Shown here in pieces: positions 63,932 to 64,000 of a stretch of 64,000 nucleotides of DNA; the first letter of the stretch is position 1, and each line of letters opens with the position of its first letter. Made by a program: the position numbers and the translations under genes. The notes under the pieces are model-generated. The model was not told the origin of the DNA and ran no database searches. It was given only the letters and a program-made list of their open reading frames with translations. The DNA is taken from contig CALSFV010000019.1 in assembly GCA_943737045.1 (NCBI GenBank), positions 620,001 to 684,000 on the forward strand. Direction: 5' to 3'. Source of the stretch: Parapristionchus giblindavisi. Taxonomy: Eukaryota; Nematoda; Chromadorea; Rhabditida; Diplogasteridae.

Positions 63932-64000
63932 TGATCAAGATAACTTGAGAAATATGAAAATGAAAAATGAAACCTATCGTGTCATATACCAAATGAAAGA
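63932..64000 (+). repeat. Partial monomer at right window edge
   Basis: The first 69 bases of an extra-A monomer (AAAAATGAAACC) run to the end of the window, so the array continues to the right. Confidence 0.95.

Larger units (their letters stand above)
1..64000 (+). repeat. Satellite DNA array, ~321-bp monomer, head to tail
   Basis: The anchor TGATCAAG recurs every 320-324 bp from 17 to 63932, giving 199 monomers plus two partial ones. All are in one orientation, with no gap and no inserted unique sequence. Most neighbouring monomers differ at only a small number of sites. The base monomer is 321 bp and about 32% GC. Length changes come from an extra A near monomer position 36 (322 bp), A-run changes near 222-230 (320 or 322 bp) and T-run changes near 147-153 (322-324 bp). 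Positions 1-30 and about 67-110 are nearly invariant; most variants fall at 115-255. Long homogeneous arrays like this are known from eukaryotic centromeric and pericentromeric heterochromatin, so a structural or centromere-related role is an inference. The species is not identifiable here. No ORF, tRNA, rRNA or mobile element interrupts it, so this entry covers every gene-free stretch. Confidence 0.98.

Noticed and set aside
1..64000. CRISPR array
   Set aside because: The repeats are about 321 bp and directly abut. There are no short repeats alternating with unique spacers.
1..64000. CENP-B box
   Set aside because: I compared the NTTCGNNNNANNCGGGN pattern with the only CGGG-containing context (AGTACGGGCAAT) on both strands. 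The required TTCG and A positions do not match.
1..64000. Transposon or retroelement insertion, or terminal repeats
   Set aside because: No break in the monomer register occurs except the 42-bp deletion ending at 45273. No foreign sequence or target-site duplication is visible.
1..64000. Large inverted segments
   Set aside because: Every monomer anchor (TGATCAAG followed by ATAACTTGAG) reads in the same direction. I found no reverse-oriented block.
1..64000. Promoters, terminators or tRNA-like structures in the repeat
   Set aside because: AT-rich stretches such as GATATACTATG or the T-runs can resemble promoter or terminator elements. They recur in every monomer with no associated gene and have no independent support.

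Overview
The whole 64 kb window is one uninterrupted head-to-tail satellite DNA array. The monomer is about 321 bp (observed 320-324 bp, with one truncated 279-bp copy) and about 32% GC by count on one representative monomer. I count 199 complete or near-complete monomers plus a partial one at each edge. All lie in the same orientation. I see no unique sequence, transposon, RNA gene or credible protein-coding gene. The array runs off both ends. This is typical of eukaryotic centromeric or pericentromeric heterochromatin. I do not recognise the family or the species, and the window alone does not identify either.

Numbering: monomer position 1 is the T of TGATCAAG (first at 17). Main variant types. 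A: GGCCCATATG. B: ATGATAGAG and GTCAAAGAT. C: GTGTTAT with GGCCAAT. D: GTAACAAAACAATTCG. E: AAAAGTGAAACC and CAGTGCTC. G: CTAAATAAG. H: GGGCAAT with GATACACAC (H' is 1 bp shorter in the A-run). I: GTTACAAAACAATTCG. J: GTGAAATT, GAGTGAT and GAGGAAA (J' has the extra A giving AAAAATGAAACC). K: GTGTTAT with GGGCAAT. P, Q and R: P has A7-TTCTGAATGAGAC, Q has A8-TCTGAATGAGAC, R is H-like, usually with CAGTACACTCTG. A second super-family (a to z) has GAGACGCAC, TTCAGTTC, ATTTAACTG and TAGCCTTT, and many members carry an 8-10 T run.

Layout: 1-1302 mixed edge monomers; 1303-9011 a four-monomer higher-order repeat (D-A-B-C, 1285 bp); 9012-27312 an E-led higher-order repeat of variable length (3 to 9 monomers), including a 2568-bp eight-monomer unit in two tandem copies; 27313-36629 P/Q/R trimers and a 1927-bp six-monomer unit in two copies; 36630-45273 the poly-T super-family; 45274-50737 a second copy of the P/Q/R zone; 50738-51383 a patch of poly-T type monomers; 51384-63288 a second, expanded copy of the poly-T zone; 63289-64000 mixed edge monomers resembling 1-980.

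The most interesting structure is historical. A segment of roughly 15 kb (about 30524-45273) is repeated as 45917-63288. Private single-base variants are shared in the same order. The junction carries the window's only out-of-register monomer, a 42-bp deletion ending at 45273. Hybrid monomers at 3873, 19930, 27313, 51061, 52352, 54286, 58149 and 58470 mark individual exchange points, and 50738-51300 looks like a gene-conversion tract. The monomer itself appears to be an ancient dimer: two blocks 153 bp apart are 35/43 identical.
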